A stretch of 64,000 nucleotides of DNA from Hymenobacter sp. HSC-4F20 (GTDB lineage: Bacteria > Bacteroidota > Bacteroidia > Cytophagales > Hymenobacteraceae), in contig NZ_JAHZTD010000002.1 in the NCBI RefSeq assembly GCF_019599275.1, forward strand, positions 806,001 to 870,000. The letters run 5' to 3'. Of this stretch, positions 16,584 through 25,845 are shown in pieces (positions within the stretch are counted from its first letter, which is position 1; each line of letters opens with the position of its first letter). A program made the translations under genes and the position numbers. Below the pieces are notes generated by a model. The model was not told the DNA's origin and did no database searches. It was given only the letters and a program-made list of their open reading frames with translations.

Positions 16584-19500
16584 ATGGCACCCGAGTCGCC
16601 CGATTTTCAGCTTCTGTTTGAGGCCCTGCCTACTCCGCATCTTGTCCTCACGCCCGGGCTTGTTATTGCTGCCGTTAATGACGCCATGTGCTGGCTACTG
16701 GCCCAGTCCCGCGAGGCATTGGTTGGGCGGGCCGCGCTGGAAGTGCTTCCCGTCCACTCCACGGCTCCGAATACAGAACTTTGGCAAGAGGCCCTGCAGG
16801 AAGTAGTAGTCCACCGGACCACCCGCCACCTCGACGCCCTGCGCTACGACCCGCCGACGACCACTACCACCGACCGCCCCCTCCGCTTCTGGCAGGCCCT
16901 ACTACAGCCCGTACTCACCCCTGATGGCCAGGAACTGCGCTACATCTTGGTTCGCGTGCTTGATGTGACGCAGCAGGTGCAGGCCGAGCAGCAGGTGCAG
17001 TTCAGCCACCAGCACCTTTCCACGCTGGCGCACACCACCCACGATATTCTCTGGGATGTAGACCTGCGCACGGGCCAGCTCTGGCGCAATGAAATGTTTA
17101 CGGCCGCCTTTGGCTACCCCCTCACGGCTGAAACCCAAACCTTTGAGTTCTGGTATGAGCGCCTGCACCCCGACGACCGCGCCCCCGTCGACGCCATTAT
17201 GGCCGCCGTGCGGGCCGGCCAGCCGGTAGCCTCCCAACTGACGTACCGTATGCGGCGCGCCGATGATACCTGGGCGGAAGTAGTGGACCGCTACCGGGTT
17301 ATCTGCGACGAGGCCGGGCACCCCATCCGCCTGCTCGGGGCAGCCCAGGATGTTACCCAGATGCGTGCCACTGAGCGGGCCCTGCACCACAGTCTGGAGC
17401 AGTTTCAGGTGCTGGCCGATTTCATTCCCCAACTTGTGTGGGTGCTGGACACGCACGGTAGCGTGCTCTACTGTAACCAGCGCTGGCAAGAGTATACCGG
17501 GCTGCACCAAACCAACCCCGAGAGCTGGGCCAGCGTGGTACACCCCGCCGACTGGGCGCAGGCTGTTGCTCGCTGGGAACAGGCCCAGCGCACCAGCACG
17601 TACTTCCAGTGCGAATACCGCCTGCGCGGCCGTAACGGACAGTACCGCTGGTTTTTGTCGCAGGCCCGACCGGTGCTGGCCACCGATGGCAAGGTGGATA
17701 AATGGTTTGGCACCTGCACCGATATCGAGGACCAGAAGCAGGCGCAGCAGCAGTTGGAAGCCAAAGACCAGCAGCTTCAGCTTATCCTGGGAACCGTACC
17801 GGCCTTTATTGCTACCCTACTCGGTCCGGAACACCGCCTTACCTTCCTCAATCAGCCTTTCCGCGCCCTGATTGGCGACGAGGTCCACCTGGGTCAGCCA
17901 GCCTACTCCGCCCTGCCGGGTCTGGCCGACCAGGGCTTGGGCGAAGTACTCAACACGGTATACCGCACCGGCCAAGTGCTAACAGGCTCCGAGCGGGCCG
18001 TGACCATAGCGGCTGCCCCGGCCCCCCGCTACTTTGATTTCACGGCCCAACCGCTGCTTGACGCGGCCGGACAGTCTCAGGGGGTACTGGTGTTTGCAGT
18101 GGAGGTGACAGAGCGGGTGCATGCCCGCCAGCGCCTGGAAGACCTGAACCAGGAGCTGCGCCGCCAGGATGCGCTGCTGCGGGTCATGACGGAATCATTA
18201 CCGCAGATTACGAGCATCACCCGGCCCGATGGCTCAGTGGAATACCTGAGCCCCCAGTGGTTTGCCTACACCGGCCAGACCATCGACGATTTGCCCCAGT
18301 GCTGGCGCCTGGCCCTGCACCCCGACGACGTGGAGCCGGCCCGGCAGGCTTTTCAGCAAGCCATAGCCCAGGCCAGCCCCCTAAGCCTAGAAGTGCGGCT
18401 GCGGCGCCACGACGGGCAGTACCGCTGGCACCTGAACCGCTCGGTTCCCTCCCTCACCGATGATGGACAACTCCAGCACCTGTACGGAGCCTGCGTAGAT
18501 GTGCAGGACCAGCGTCTGCTGGCCGAGGAGTTGCGCCGCAGTGAGCAGCAGTTTCGTTTTCTGGCCGAAAGCGTTCCGGCCATCGTCTGGACGGCTGGCC
18601 CGGGAGGGGTAGTGGACTACCTGAACTCTCGCTGGAGCTACTACACTGGCGTGCCCGTGGAGCAGAGCCTGCGCGAAGGCTGGACTGACCTGTTGTGGGC
18701 CGAAGAGCGCGACGCAGTAGTCAGTGAATTTAGCCGCAGCATGCAGGAAGGCACCGACCTGGATATGGAAAGCCGCCTGCTGGATGTACGCACGGGCCAG
18801 TACCGCTGGTACCTGCACCGGGCCCGCCCTCTACGCGACGAGCACGGCCAGATTCAGCGCTGGTTTGGCACTACTGCCGACATCGACGACTACAAGCGGG
18901 TGCAGCAGCGCCTGGAGGAAAAAAATGCCGAGCTGACCCGCACCAACCAAGACCTGGACAGCTTCGTCTACGCCGTGTCGCACGACCTGAAGCAGCCCAT
19001 TCACAACATGGCGGGCATCTTCCAGGAACTGATTCGCACGGCCTTCTTCCGCGACCCGGATGCTATGAAGCTCATTGCCATGTTCGAGAAGTCGCTGCAC
19101 CAGATTGACGGCACCATTCACAACCTCTCCGAGCTGGTGCGCATTCAGAAGCTGCGCCACGAGCAGCCCGCTGAGCTACTTAACTTGTCCCACCTGACGG
19201 AGGAAGTACTACTCAGCATTGAGGAACAGGTAGCCAGCTCCCGCGCCCTGGTTCACCTCGACTTTGCCGCCGTGCCAACCCTTTATTTTGTGCGGCCCCA
19301 CTTACAGAGCATACTTTACAATCTGCTCAGCAACGCTCTGAAATACGCCGCCCCGCGCCGGCGCCCCCGCATTCAGCTCCGAACCTTGCTAGTGGAGGGC
19401 CGGCCAGTGCTGGAGGTGCAGGATAACGGTTTGGGCCTGGATTTGCAGCGCTTCGGTGGGGAGCTGTTTCAGCTGTTCCGCCGCTTCCACGACCACGTGG

Positions 19501-19634
19501 AGGGAGCTGGGCTGGGCCTCTACCTCGTGAACCGGGTAGTGCAGAATGCCGGCGGCCACCTCACCGTCGACAGCACCGTGGGCGAGGGCACCACGTTCCG
19601 GGTGTTTCTGCCGGCCAGCGCCCGACCTGCTTAA
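16584..19634 (+). CDS. Multi-PAS sensor histidine kinase
   Basis: 1016 residues without a transmembrane segment, so a cytoplasmic sensor. Six PAS units follow each other: about 8-130, 145-265, 275-395, 405-510, 525-645 and 655-775; several are PAS_3-like with the DGQYRW motif (GQYRWHLNR, GQYRWYLHR). A short coiled coil leads to the HisKA box with His800 in SHDLKQP. The ATPase domain has its N box (NLLSNALKYAA), G1 (DNGLGLD), and G2 (GAGLGLYLV). The SHDLKQP form and C-terminal layout resemble the phytochrome-like kinases common in Hymenobacter. No receiver domain is attached and no response regulator is adjacent, so its partner is elsewhere. Signals may be redox, light or small ligands; not determinable. 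Confidence 0.93.
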   Translation: MAPESPDFQLLFEALPTPHLVLTPGLVIAAVNDAMCWLLAQSREALVGRAALEVLPVHSTAPNTELWQEALQEVVVHRTTRHLDALRYDPPTTTTTDRPLRFWQALLQPVLTPDGQELRYILVRVLDVTQQVQAEQQVQFSHQHLSTLAHTTHDILWDVDLRTGQLWRNEMFTAAFGYPLTAETQTFEFWYERLHPDDRAPVDAIMAAVRAGQPVASQLTYRMRRADDTWAEVVDRYRVICDEAGHPIRLLGAAQDVTQMRATERALHHSLEQFQVLADFIPQLVWVLDTHGSVLYCNQRWQEYTGLHQTNPESWASVVHPADWAQAVARWEQAQRTSTYFQCEYRLRGRNGQYRWFLSQARPVLATDGKVDKWFGTCTDIEDQKQAQQQLEAKDQQLQLILGTVPAFIATLLGPEHRLTFLNQPFRALIGDEVHLGQPAYSALPGLADQGLGEVLNTVYRTGQVLTGSERAVTIAAAPAPRYFDFTAQPLLDAAGQSQGVLVFAVEVTERVHARQRLEDLNQELRRQDALLRVMTESLPQITSITRPDGSVEYLSPQWFAYTGQTIDDLPQCWRLALHPDDVEPARQAFQQAIAQASPLSLEVRLRRHDGQYRWHLNRSVPSLTDDGQLQHLYGACVDVQDQRLLAEELRRSEQQFRFLAESVPAIVWTAGPGGVVDYLNSRWSYYTGVPVEQSLREGWTDLLWAEERDAVVSEFSRSMQEGTDLDMESRLLDVRTGQYRWYLHRARPLRDEHGQIQRWFGTTADIDDYKRVQQRLEEKNAELTRTNQDLDSFVYAVSHDLKQPIHNMAGIFQELIRTAFFRDPDAMKLIAMFEKSLHQIDGTIHNLSELVRIQKLRHEQPAELLNLSHLTEEVLLSIEEQVASSRALVHLDFAAVPTLYFVRPHLQSILYNLLSNALKYAAPRRRPRIQLRTLLVEGRPVLEVQDNGLGLDLQRFGGELFQLFRRFHDHVEGAGLGLYLVNRVVQNAGGHLTVDSTVGEGTTFRVFLPASARPA

Positions 19635-19696
19635 GCAAGAGCGAGGTATGGCGCCGGGGTTGTACTTTGGCAGCTGCCTTCTACTCCCTACTGCGC

Positions 19697-20854
19697 ATGC
19701 CCCCCGTTTCCCTCGCTTCAAAGCTGCCCGATGTGGGCACCAGCATTTTTTCGGTGATGACCCAGCTGGCCCTCGACAGCGGAGCCATTAACTTGGCCCA
19801 GGGCTTTCCCGACTACGACCCGCCCCTGCTCCTGCGCGAGGCCCTGGCCCGCCACGTCCTCACGCCCGGCCACCAGCAGTACGCACCCATGCCGGGTGTA
19901 CTGCGGCTGCGCGAAGCCATTGCCCGGAAAACGGCCCGCCTCTACGGCTACTCGCCCGATGCGGCCACCGAAATTACTGTTACCAGCGGGGCCACCGAGG
20001 CCCTGTACGCCGTGCTGGCTGCCGTGGTCAGTCCCGGCGACGAAGTGCTGATTCTGGAGCCCGCCTACGATTTGTACGCGCCAGCCGTGCGCCTGCAGGG
20101 CGGCGTACCCGTGTACGTGCCCTTGCAGCTGCCCGACTTCCGGCCCGACTGGGACCAAGTGGCTGCGGCCCTCACGCCCCGCACCCGTTTGGTAATGCTT
20201 AACTCGCCCCACAACCCCACCGGGGCTACCCTCACGGCCGCCGATTTGGACACCCTGGCCGGGCTACTGCGCGACACGCCTGCCCTGCTGCTCAGCGACG
20301 AAGTATACGAGCACATGGTTTTCGACGGGCAGCCTCACCATAGCGTGGTGGCCCACCCCGAGTTGCGGGAGCGGGCCTTTGTGCTGTCTTCGTTCGGGAA
20401 AACCTACCATGCCACCGGCTGGAAGGTGGGCTACTGCGTGGCCCCGCCGGCCCTGACCACGGAGCTGCGCCGGGTGCATCAGTTTGTGACCTTCAGCGTA
20501 AGCACCCCTACCCAGCACGCCCTGGCCGACGTGCTGCCCACCGAAGACCTTTACACCGCGCTGCCCGCTTTCTACCAGCAGAAGCGCGACTTGTTCCGGG
20601 AGTTGCTGGCTCCCACGGCCTTCCGGCTGCTGCCGGTGCAGGGCGGCTACTTCCAAGTGGCTGACTACCGGGCCCTGGCCCCCGACCTCGACGACGAAAC
20701 CTTTGCCCGCCGCCTGACCCAGGAAACGGGGGTAGCCGTAGTGCCCATTTCGGCTTTTTACCACAACCGCCAGAACCACGGACTGGTCCGGTTTTGCTTC
20801 GCCAAGCAGGAGGCTACCCTGCGCGCGGCTGCCGAGCGGCTGCTACAAGGCTAA
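19697..20854 (+). CDS. PLP aminotransferase, methionine (glutamine-dependent) type
   Basis: 385 residues from the ATG at 19697; an upstream in-frame ATG at 19667 is less likely. It is a class I/II fold-type I aminotransferase: INLAQGFPDYDPP at 31-43 (substrate loop), SGATEALYA (PLP phosphate region), LNSPHNPTGA (Asn that contacts PLP), LSDEVYEHM (Asp and Tyr) and SSFGKTYHATGWKVGY with the PLP Lys235. The GFPD and TYHATGWKVGY motifs match YbdL/MtnE-like enzymes that convert 4-methylthio-2-oxobutanoate to methionine, often with glutamine as donor. The next gene is an omega-amidase, which hydrolyses the alpha-ketoglutaramate so formed. That pairing supports this role. Confidence 0.88.
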   Translation: MPPVSLASKLPDVGTSIFSVMTQLALDSGAINLAQGFPDYDPPLLLREALARHVLTPGHQQYAPMPGVLRLREAIARKTARLYGYSPDAATEITVTSGATEALYAVLAAVVSPGDEVLILEPAYDLYAPAVRLQGGVPVYVPLQLPDFRPDWDQVAAALTPRTRLVMLNSPHNPTGATLTAADLDTLAGLLRDTPALLLSDEVYEHMVFDGQPHHSVVAHPELRERAFVLSSFGKTYHATGWKVGYCVAPPALTTELRRVHQFVTFSVSTPTQHALADVLPTEDLYTALPAFYQQKRDLFRELLAPTAFRLLPVQGGYFQVADYRALAPDLDDETFARRLTQETGVAVVPISAFYHNRQNHGLVRFCFAKQEATLRAAAERLLQG

Positions 20855-21182
20855 GCAGTATTTTCTTCTGGCCATGCGCTGAGGTTTCTTCTCGGTGGAG
20901 GCCAGCACTGCGTATACCTTCCGGCTCCTGCCGAATGCCAAACGGTTACCCGCAGGCAGACCTGGGGTAGCGGCCGCCGCGCGTGGTAAAGCAGTTGCTG
21001 CTGTGCTCAGCCAATGGAGCAGGAAGTAGGGGCCAAGGCCGGTTGGGACACCGGACTAGCGTTGAGCTAGGCTTGCCCGGAGCAGAAGCCGGTGGCCCCG
21101 GCTTTGCTGGCATTTTTATCTCCAGTATCTCAGGGTTTTTCGGTATACTTCCTTACTCTAACTTGCTTTAACACCTGCTGCC
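20855..21182. other. Gene-free stretch between aminotransferase and omega-amidase genes
   Basis: 328 bases with no credible reading frame, no strong terminator hairpin and no perfect TAnnTTTG match. Its length suggests the omega-amidase gene has its own promoter, although read-through is possible. Confidence 0.4.
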
Positions 21183-21977
21183 GTGTCTGATCTGACTGTC
21201 TCTTTCGTCCAGACTTCCCTGCAATGGCATGACCCGCACGCCAACCGCCAGGAGCTAGGCCGTCATATTGATGAAATATCCATTCCGACGGACCTGATTG
21301 TGCTGCCGGAAATGTTTACTACCGGCTTCAGCATGAACGCTGCTGCCCTGGCCGAGCCCGTTGATGGCCCAACCACGCACTGGATGCGCCAACTGGCCGC
21401 CGCCCGCGACGCGGTGGTGGTAGGCAGCCTCATCATCAAGGACCAGGAGGCCTACTACAACCGCCTGCTGTGGGTGCGCCCCGATGGCTCCATCAGCCAC
21501 TACAACAAGCGCCACCTCTTTACCATGGCCGGGGAGCACAAGGTATATACGCCCGGCACGGAGCGCCTGATTGAGGAGTGGCGCGGCTGGCGCATCTGCC
21601 CGCTAGTCTGCTACGACTTACGCTTTCCGGTGTGGAGCCGCAACCCGCTCGACAACCCCTACGACCTGCTGCTGTACGTGGCCAACTGGCCCGCTACCCG
21701 CCGCACCGCCTGGATAACGCTGCTACGGGCCCGGGCCATCGAGAACCTGGCGTACACGATGGGAGTGAATTGCGTGGGCCTCGATGGCAACAGCCAAACC
21801 TATACCGGCGACTCGGCCCTGCTGGACATGCGGGGCGAGTACTTGGTGGAGGTTGGCAACCAGGAAACCAGCATTACCCGGGCCCTGCGCCGCTCCGAGC
21901 TGGAAGCCTTCCGGGAGCGGTTCCCCGCCCTGCACGACGGCGACCATTTCGAGTTGCAGAATCTGGTGTTGCGCTAA
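21183..21977 (+). CDS. Omega-amidase (Nit2/YafV-like nitrilase superfamily)
   Basis: 264 residues from a GTG start. The carbon-nitrogen hydrolase triad is visible: Glu43 in LPEMFTTGF, Lys109 in YNKRHLFTMAGEH and Cys143 in VCYDLRFPVW. These motifs and the length fit the omega-amidase branch (YafV, Nit2), which converts alpha-ketoglutaramate to 2-oxoglutarate and ammonia. The aminotransferase just upstream would produce that substrate when glutamine is the donor, pulling transamination forward in methionine salvage. A cytoplasmic enzyme; no signal peptide. The closest alternative would be a generic amidase. Confidence 0.92.
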   Translation: MSDLTVSFVQTSLQWHDPHANRQELGRHIDEISIPTDLIVLPEMFTTGFSMNAAALAEPVDGPTTHWMRQLAAARDAVVVGSLIIKDQEAYYNRLLWVRPDGSISHYNKRHLFTMAGEHKVYTPGTERLIEEWRGWRICPLVCYDLRFPVWSRNPLDNPYDLLLYVANWPATRRTAWITLLRARAIENLAYTMGVNCVGLDGNSQTYTGDSALLDMRGEYLVEVGNQETSITRALRRSELEAFRERFPALHDGDHFELQNLVLR

Positions 21978-21994
21978 GCCCTTTGGTTTAGAAC

Positions 21995-22035
21995 ACACCA
22001 CCGGGGCTACCTAATGCGGCCAGCCCCGGTGGTGT
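21995..22035. terminator. Bidirectional stem-loop between convergent genes
   Basis: A 14-base perfect stem (ACACCACCGGGGCT and complement), 13-base loop, between the stops at 21977 and 22052. There is no long T-run. Confidence 0.75.
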
Positions 22036-22051
22036 GGCGTGCCGGCTCCTG

Positions 22052-24364
22052 CTACCTGCCTTTGATTACCTCCAGCCGACGCACGGCCGTTTCGCCGCTC
22101 GGAGCCTGGCAGCGCACTATATAGATACCGGCGGCTAGCCCCGCTATATCAAGCTGGTGGCGGCGGGCGGCGGGCGTAGCGGGGCGTACTATCCGGCCAG
22201 TCAGGTCGAGCACGGTAGCCCGCACGGGCTGAGGCGCTTCCACCGTTACGGTAGCCACGGCCGGGTTTGGGTACAGCTGCAGGGGTAGGGTTTCGCGGGT
22301 AGGCTGCGCGGCCGTGACGAGGCGGTTGCGGGTGCCGAAGCTCATGATGCCCCCGCCTTCCAGCCCCAGGAACAGCTCCGGGGCCCCGTCGCCGGTTACA
22401 TCGGCGGCCGCGGGAGCGTAGTGGAAGCGCGCGGCCGTCCCGAAGCGCCCAGCCTGGAACTGCCCGACCAGGGGGTTGTAAAACAAATCGGTGCGGGCGG
22501 TGAAGGCTCCTGTTAGGGCCCGGTAGTTGGAGAAGAACCGAATCTGCCCCGACGCTTCGGCCGTGAGCAGGTCGGGGCGGCCGTCCCCGTCGAAATCGGC
22601 CACGGTAGGGTGCAGGTTGCTGGGCCGGCTGCCGGTGCTGGTTCGCAGCTGCCCAAAGTCAGCTTCTTGCAACACAAAGGTTTGGCTGAGCGCCGCCGCT
22701 CCTACGTTGCGGTAGTAGCGCAGGGCCCCGAAGGGAACATCGGCGTAGTTGGTGCCCAGCAGCATGTCTACTCGCCCGTCGGCGTCCACGTCCGTGAAGC
22801 AGGGCGCGTCGCCGAGGCTGGTGGGCATGTTGGCCAACGTGCCGGCCGCCACCGGGTTGAACGCGGCCGGCTGGCCGGGCCGGGCCGTGTTGAGCACGTA
22901 GTACAGCGCATTTACAGCTCCTTGCGAGGCCGTGGCCCCGGGTCGGGCCGCGGAGTACACCAGGTCCAGGGCTCCGTCCTGGTTCAGGTCAACCAGCGCG
23001 GGCTTAAGGAAGATGAACTTGCGGCTAACCAGGCCCAGGTAGTCGTTGCTGACGAGTTGAAAAATGGGCTGGGCGGCCGTGCCGGTGTTGCGGTAGTAGT
23101 TCAGACTGGCCCGGTAGGCAGCCGTGGCGTTGTTGCGGCTCACGCCCCCAACCAGCATATCCACCAGCCCGTCGCCGTCTATATCCCCGAAGGCAGGAGC
23201 AGCCGTTTCGCTTACGTCCAGCATGTCGCGCTGCAGGAAATCAGTCTGCTCCCGCACCAGGGTAGGTGCCGTGCCCGAGCCCGCGTTGCGGTACAGCCAC
23301 ACCGACTGCCGGGTTTCCACGCTGTCGACGTTGTCGTAGAGGTTGGGAGCCACCAGCACATCGGGACGGCCATCGAAGGTAACGTCGGCGAGGTAAGCGG
23401 CCGGAAAGTTCGGGACGCGGGCCGCGGCCGTACCGGCCGGAAAGCCAGTGCTCAGGCCCGCGCTGGTCATCAGGGCCGTTTGGGCGGTGCCGTCGTTGCG
23501 CAGGCTCAGCAGCTCGGGGCAGTTGTCGCGGCCGGTCAATACGTCCTGGTCCCCGTCCCCATCAAGGTCCAGCAGGGTAATATTGAAGCCGCCGGTGTGC
23601 TGGGGCCGGGGCAGAGGGCGGCACTGGTCGGCGGCAAACACAAAGCTGGTGCAGGCGCTCAGGCAGGCCGCGAAGCCGCCCCAGTAGTAAGAGCCCTGCA
23701 CAAACTGCAGGCCCCCGCAGGCCCCGGTGCTGCTGTTGCGAAAGTAGTTTACGGCCGGCGCCGACGAGGCAAAGTCGTAGGTCACAATGTCCAGCCGCCC
23801 GTCGCCATCCACGTCCCGGATATCGGGCATGTTGTAGCCCCCGGCCGTAATGTTGATGTCGCCGCCCAGCGGGCCGGGCTCGAAGTAGGTAAGCTGGTTG
23901 GTAACGAGCTGAAAGCCGGGCCGCCCCTGGGCATCAGGCACGTGGCGGTACACCCGGATGTCGCCGCCGTTGGCGTAGGTAAACAAATCGGGCCGGCCGT
24001 CGCAGTCGTAGTCGCGCAGCAGAACCCAGCCTTGCAAGCCGCCCGGAAACAGCATTTCGTACTCGGGGGCGTACTGCCAGGCCCGGCCGCTAGCCTCCGC
24101 CACGCTCAGGAACGTAAACACCCGGCCCGCCGCCCGGTCAAACACAAACAGGTCGGGCTGCTGGTCGGCATTGAGGTCGATGTTGGAAAACTGGGGCGAA
24201 TTCAGCCCACCTGCCCACGGGTTGCGCAGCGTATAGGTGCCGTGCACTACTTTTGCCACGTCCCGGTACTCAAAGCCGAAGGACGCACTGCTCTGGGCCG
24301 AAGCCGGCAAGGTGACACCGCTGAGCAGAGCGGCTAGAAGGCGAAGGGTATAGTACTGGCGCAT
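22052..24364 (-). CDS. Secreted FG-GAP/VCBS repeat protein with type IX sorting domain
   Basis: 770 residues from ATG 24364, with a signal peptide ending near PASAQ. I count about ten FG-GAP-like calcium loops of the form D.(D/N).DG..D (for example DVDGDGRLDIV, DLDGDGDQDVL, DIDGDGLVDML, DFDGDGRPDLL), which would make one or more beta propellers. The C-terminal 80 residues are a type A sorting domain for type IX secretion (LQLYPNPAVATVTVE, then VLDLTGRIV and LAAGIYIVR). The product should therefore be exported through the outer membrane and attached to or released from the cell surface. Proteins of this kind may bind ligands or surfaces; no catalytic domain is seen. It is divergent from murF, 54 bases away. 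Confidence 0.88.
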   Translation of the reverse strand: MRQYYTLRLLAALLSGVTLPASAQSSASFGFEYRDVAKVVHGTYTLRNPWAGGLNSPQFSNIDLNADQQPDLFVFDRAAGRVFTFLSVAEASGRAWQYAPEYEMLFPGGLQGWVLLRDYDCDGRPDLFTYANGGDIRVYRHVPDAQGRPGFQLVTNQLTYFEPGPLGGDINITAGGYNMPDIRDVDGDGRLDIVTYDFASSAPAVNYFRNSSTGACGGLQFVQGSYYWGGFAACLSACTSFVFAADQCRPLPRPQHTGGFNITLLDLDGDGDQDVLTGRDNCPELLSLRNDGTAQTALMTSAGLSTGFPAGTAAARVPNFPAAYLADVTFDGRPDVLVAPNLYDNVDSVETRQSVWLYRNAGSGTAPTLVREQTDFLQRDMLDVSETAAPAFGDIDGDGLVDMLVGGVSRNNATAAYRASLNYYRNTGTAAQPIFQLVSNDYLGLVSRKFIFLKPALVDLNQDGALDLVYSAARPGATASQGAVNALYYVLNTARPGQPAAFNPVAAGTLANMPTSLGDAPCFTDVDADGRVDMLLGTNYADVPFGALRYYRNVGAAALSQTFVLQEADFGQLRTSTGSRPSNLHPTVADFDGDGRPDLLTAEASGQIRFFSNYRALTGAFTARTDLFYNPLVGQFQAGRFGTAARFHYAPAAADVTGDGAPELFLGLEGGGIMSFGTRNRLVTAAQPTRETLPLQLYPNPAVATVTVEAPQPVRATVLDLTGRIVRPATPAARRHQLDIAGLAAGIYIVRCQAPSGETAVRRLEVIKGR

Positions 24365-24418
24365 GCATCCGGGCGTTATGGTCCGAGTTTCGAACACACT
24401 TCTTCCGCTCTAAGTTAC

Positions 24419-25732
24419 ATGCAAAACCGCCTGCCCGACCTCGCGGCGCTTTACCGCCACTACCGCGCCGCCGCGGCCGTCAGCACCGACTCGCGCCAGC
24501 CCCAGGACAATACCCTGTTTTTTGCCCTGAATGGCCCCTCTTTCCACGGCCGCGACTTCGCCCCCCAGGCCCTGGCCAAAGGCGCCAGCCACGCCGTAGT
24601 GGATGATGAAGCCCTGGCCGCGCGGGACCCCGAGCGCTACACCTTCGCTCCGGACCCGCTGCTGGCCCTGCAGGAACTGGCGCGCTACCACCGTCACCAG
24701 CTGATTATGCCCGTGCTGGCCATTACCGGCTCAAACGGCAAGACCACCACTAAAGAGCTGGTGCACGCCGTGCTTAGCCAGCGCTACAAAGTGCAGTACA
24801 CCCGCGGCAACCTTAACAACCACATTGGCGTGCCCCTGACCTTGCTCAGCATCCGGCCCGGCGAGCATGAGTTGGCTATTGTGGAGATGGGCGCTAACCA
24901 CCAGGGCGAGATTGACTTGCTCTGCCGCCTGGCCGAGCCTACCCATGGGCTGATTACCAACATCGGCAAGGCTCACCTCGAAGGCTTTGGTGGGGTTGAG
25001 GGCATTGTGCGGGGCAAGGGCGAGCTGTTCCGCTTCCTGACCCAGGTGGGCGGGGTTGCTTTCGTGAACACCCTGGATGCCCGCCTGCCAGAGCTGGGCG
25101 CAGCCGTGCCGGAGCAGGTGACCTACCCCGGCCCCCTGGATACGTACCCCGCCGAGCTGCTCCGCGCCGATCCGCAGGTAGTACTGCGCCTATTTGAAGG
25201 CACCACCGTGGAGGCGCAGATTACGGGCGGCTATAACTTCCCCAATTTGGCGGCCGCCGCCGCCGTGGGCGCCTACTTTCAGGTGGAACCCGCCGCCATT
25301 GCGGCCGCGCTGGCAGGCTACGCACCCACCAACAACCGCTCCCAGTTGGTGCGCACGGCCCACAATGAGCTGGTATTGGATGCCTACAATGCCAACCCCA
25401 GCAGCATGACGGCCGCCCTGAACAGCTTTGCAGCCCGCCCCGGCAACCCCGCCGACAAGGTGGTAATCCTGGGCGATATGTTCGAGCTGGGCGCGGAAAG
25501 CGAGGTAGAGCACCGCGCCATTGGTCAGCTGTTGCGGAGTCTGCCTTTTGGCACCGTCATCCTGGTAGGCCACGACATGCGCCACGCCGCCACCGCTGAC
25601 GCGGCCTTTTTACACTTTGCTACCAAGCCGGAAGCTGCTGCCTGGCTGCAGGCCCACCCGCTGCGCAACCGCCAGCTGCTCATTAAAGGCTCCCGCGGCA
25701 TGGGTCTGGAAACCCTGCTGGAGTTGGTGTAA
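24419..25732 (+). CDS. murF: UDP-MurNAc-tripeptide--D-Ala-D-Ala ligase
   Basis: 437 residues. MurF adds the D-Ala-D-Ala dipeptide to the peptidoglycan precursor in the cytoplasm. Domain 1 has the uridine-binding STDSR (22-26). The central ATPase has GSNGKTTTKEL (P-loop, 104-114), RGNLNNHIGVPLTLL, EMGANHQGEI and NIGKAHLEGFG. The C-terminal domain has DAYNANPSSM and GDMFELG, typical of MurF rather than MurC, D or E. Length is normal. No other mur gene is nearby, so the gene is not in a division and cell-wall cluster here. The ATG at 24419 is the first in frame. Confidence 0.97.
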   Translation: MQNRLPDLAALYRHYRAAAAVSTDSRQPQDNTLFFALNGPSFHGRDFAPQALAKGASHAVVDDEALAARDPERYTFAPDPLLALQELARYHRHQLIMPVLAITGSNGKTTTKELVHAVLSQRYKVQYTRGNLNNHIGVPLTLLSIRPGEHELAIVEMGANHQGEIDLLCRLAEPTHGLITNIGKAHLEGFGGVEGIVRGKGELFRFLTQVGGVAFVNTLDARLPELGAAVPEQVTYPGPLDTYPAELLRADPQVVLRLFEGTTVEAQITGGYNFPNLAAAAAVGAYFQVEPAAIAAALAGYAPTNNRSQLVRTAHNELVLDAYNANPSSMTAALNSFAARPGNPADKVVILGDMFELGAESEVEHRAIGQLLRSLPFGTVILVGHDMRHAATADAAFLHFATKPEAAAWLQAHPLRNRQLLIKGSRGMGLETLLELV

Positions 25733-25833
25733 GTGAGATGGTGAAATGATGAGCTAAAAAGCGGCTGTCATCCTGCGCCTAGGCTCAGGATGACAGAACA
25801 GAAAATTCACTATCTCACCATTTCATCATCCCA
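25733..25833. repeat. Composite palindromic repeat after murF
   Basis: A 32-base near-perfect palindrome (25765-25796, arms CTGTCATCCTG / CAGGATGACAG) is flanked on both sides by degenerate octamers of the form RATGRTGA in opposite orientation (25736-25752 and 25811-25832). It looks like a dispersed intergenic element and may also serve as terminator between the convergent murF and rfbC genes. Confidence 0.7.
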
Positions 25834-25845
25834 CAACTTCACACC

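Noticed and set aside
22610..24337. 575-residue open frame on the plus strand
   Set aside because: It is antisense to the FG-GAP repeat protein, whose signal peptide, calcium loops and sorting domain are clear.
25733..25833. Possible CRISPR-like repeat unit
   Set aside because: The octamers are degenerate, mirrored around a palindrome, and there is no regular repeat-spacer array.
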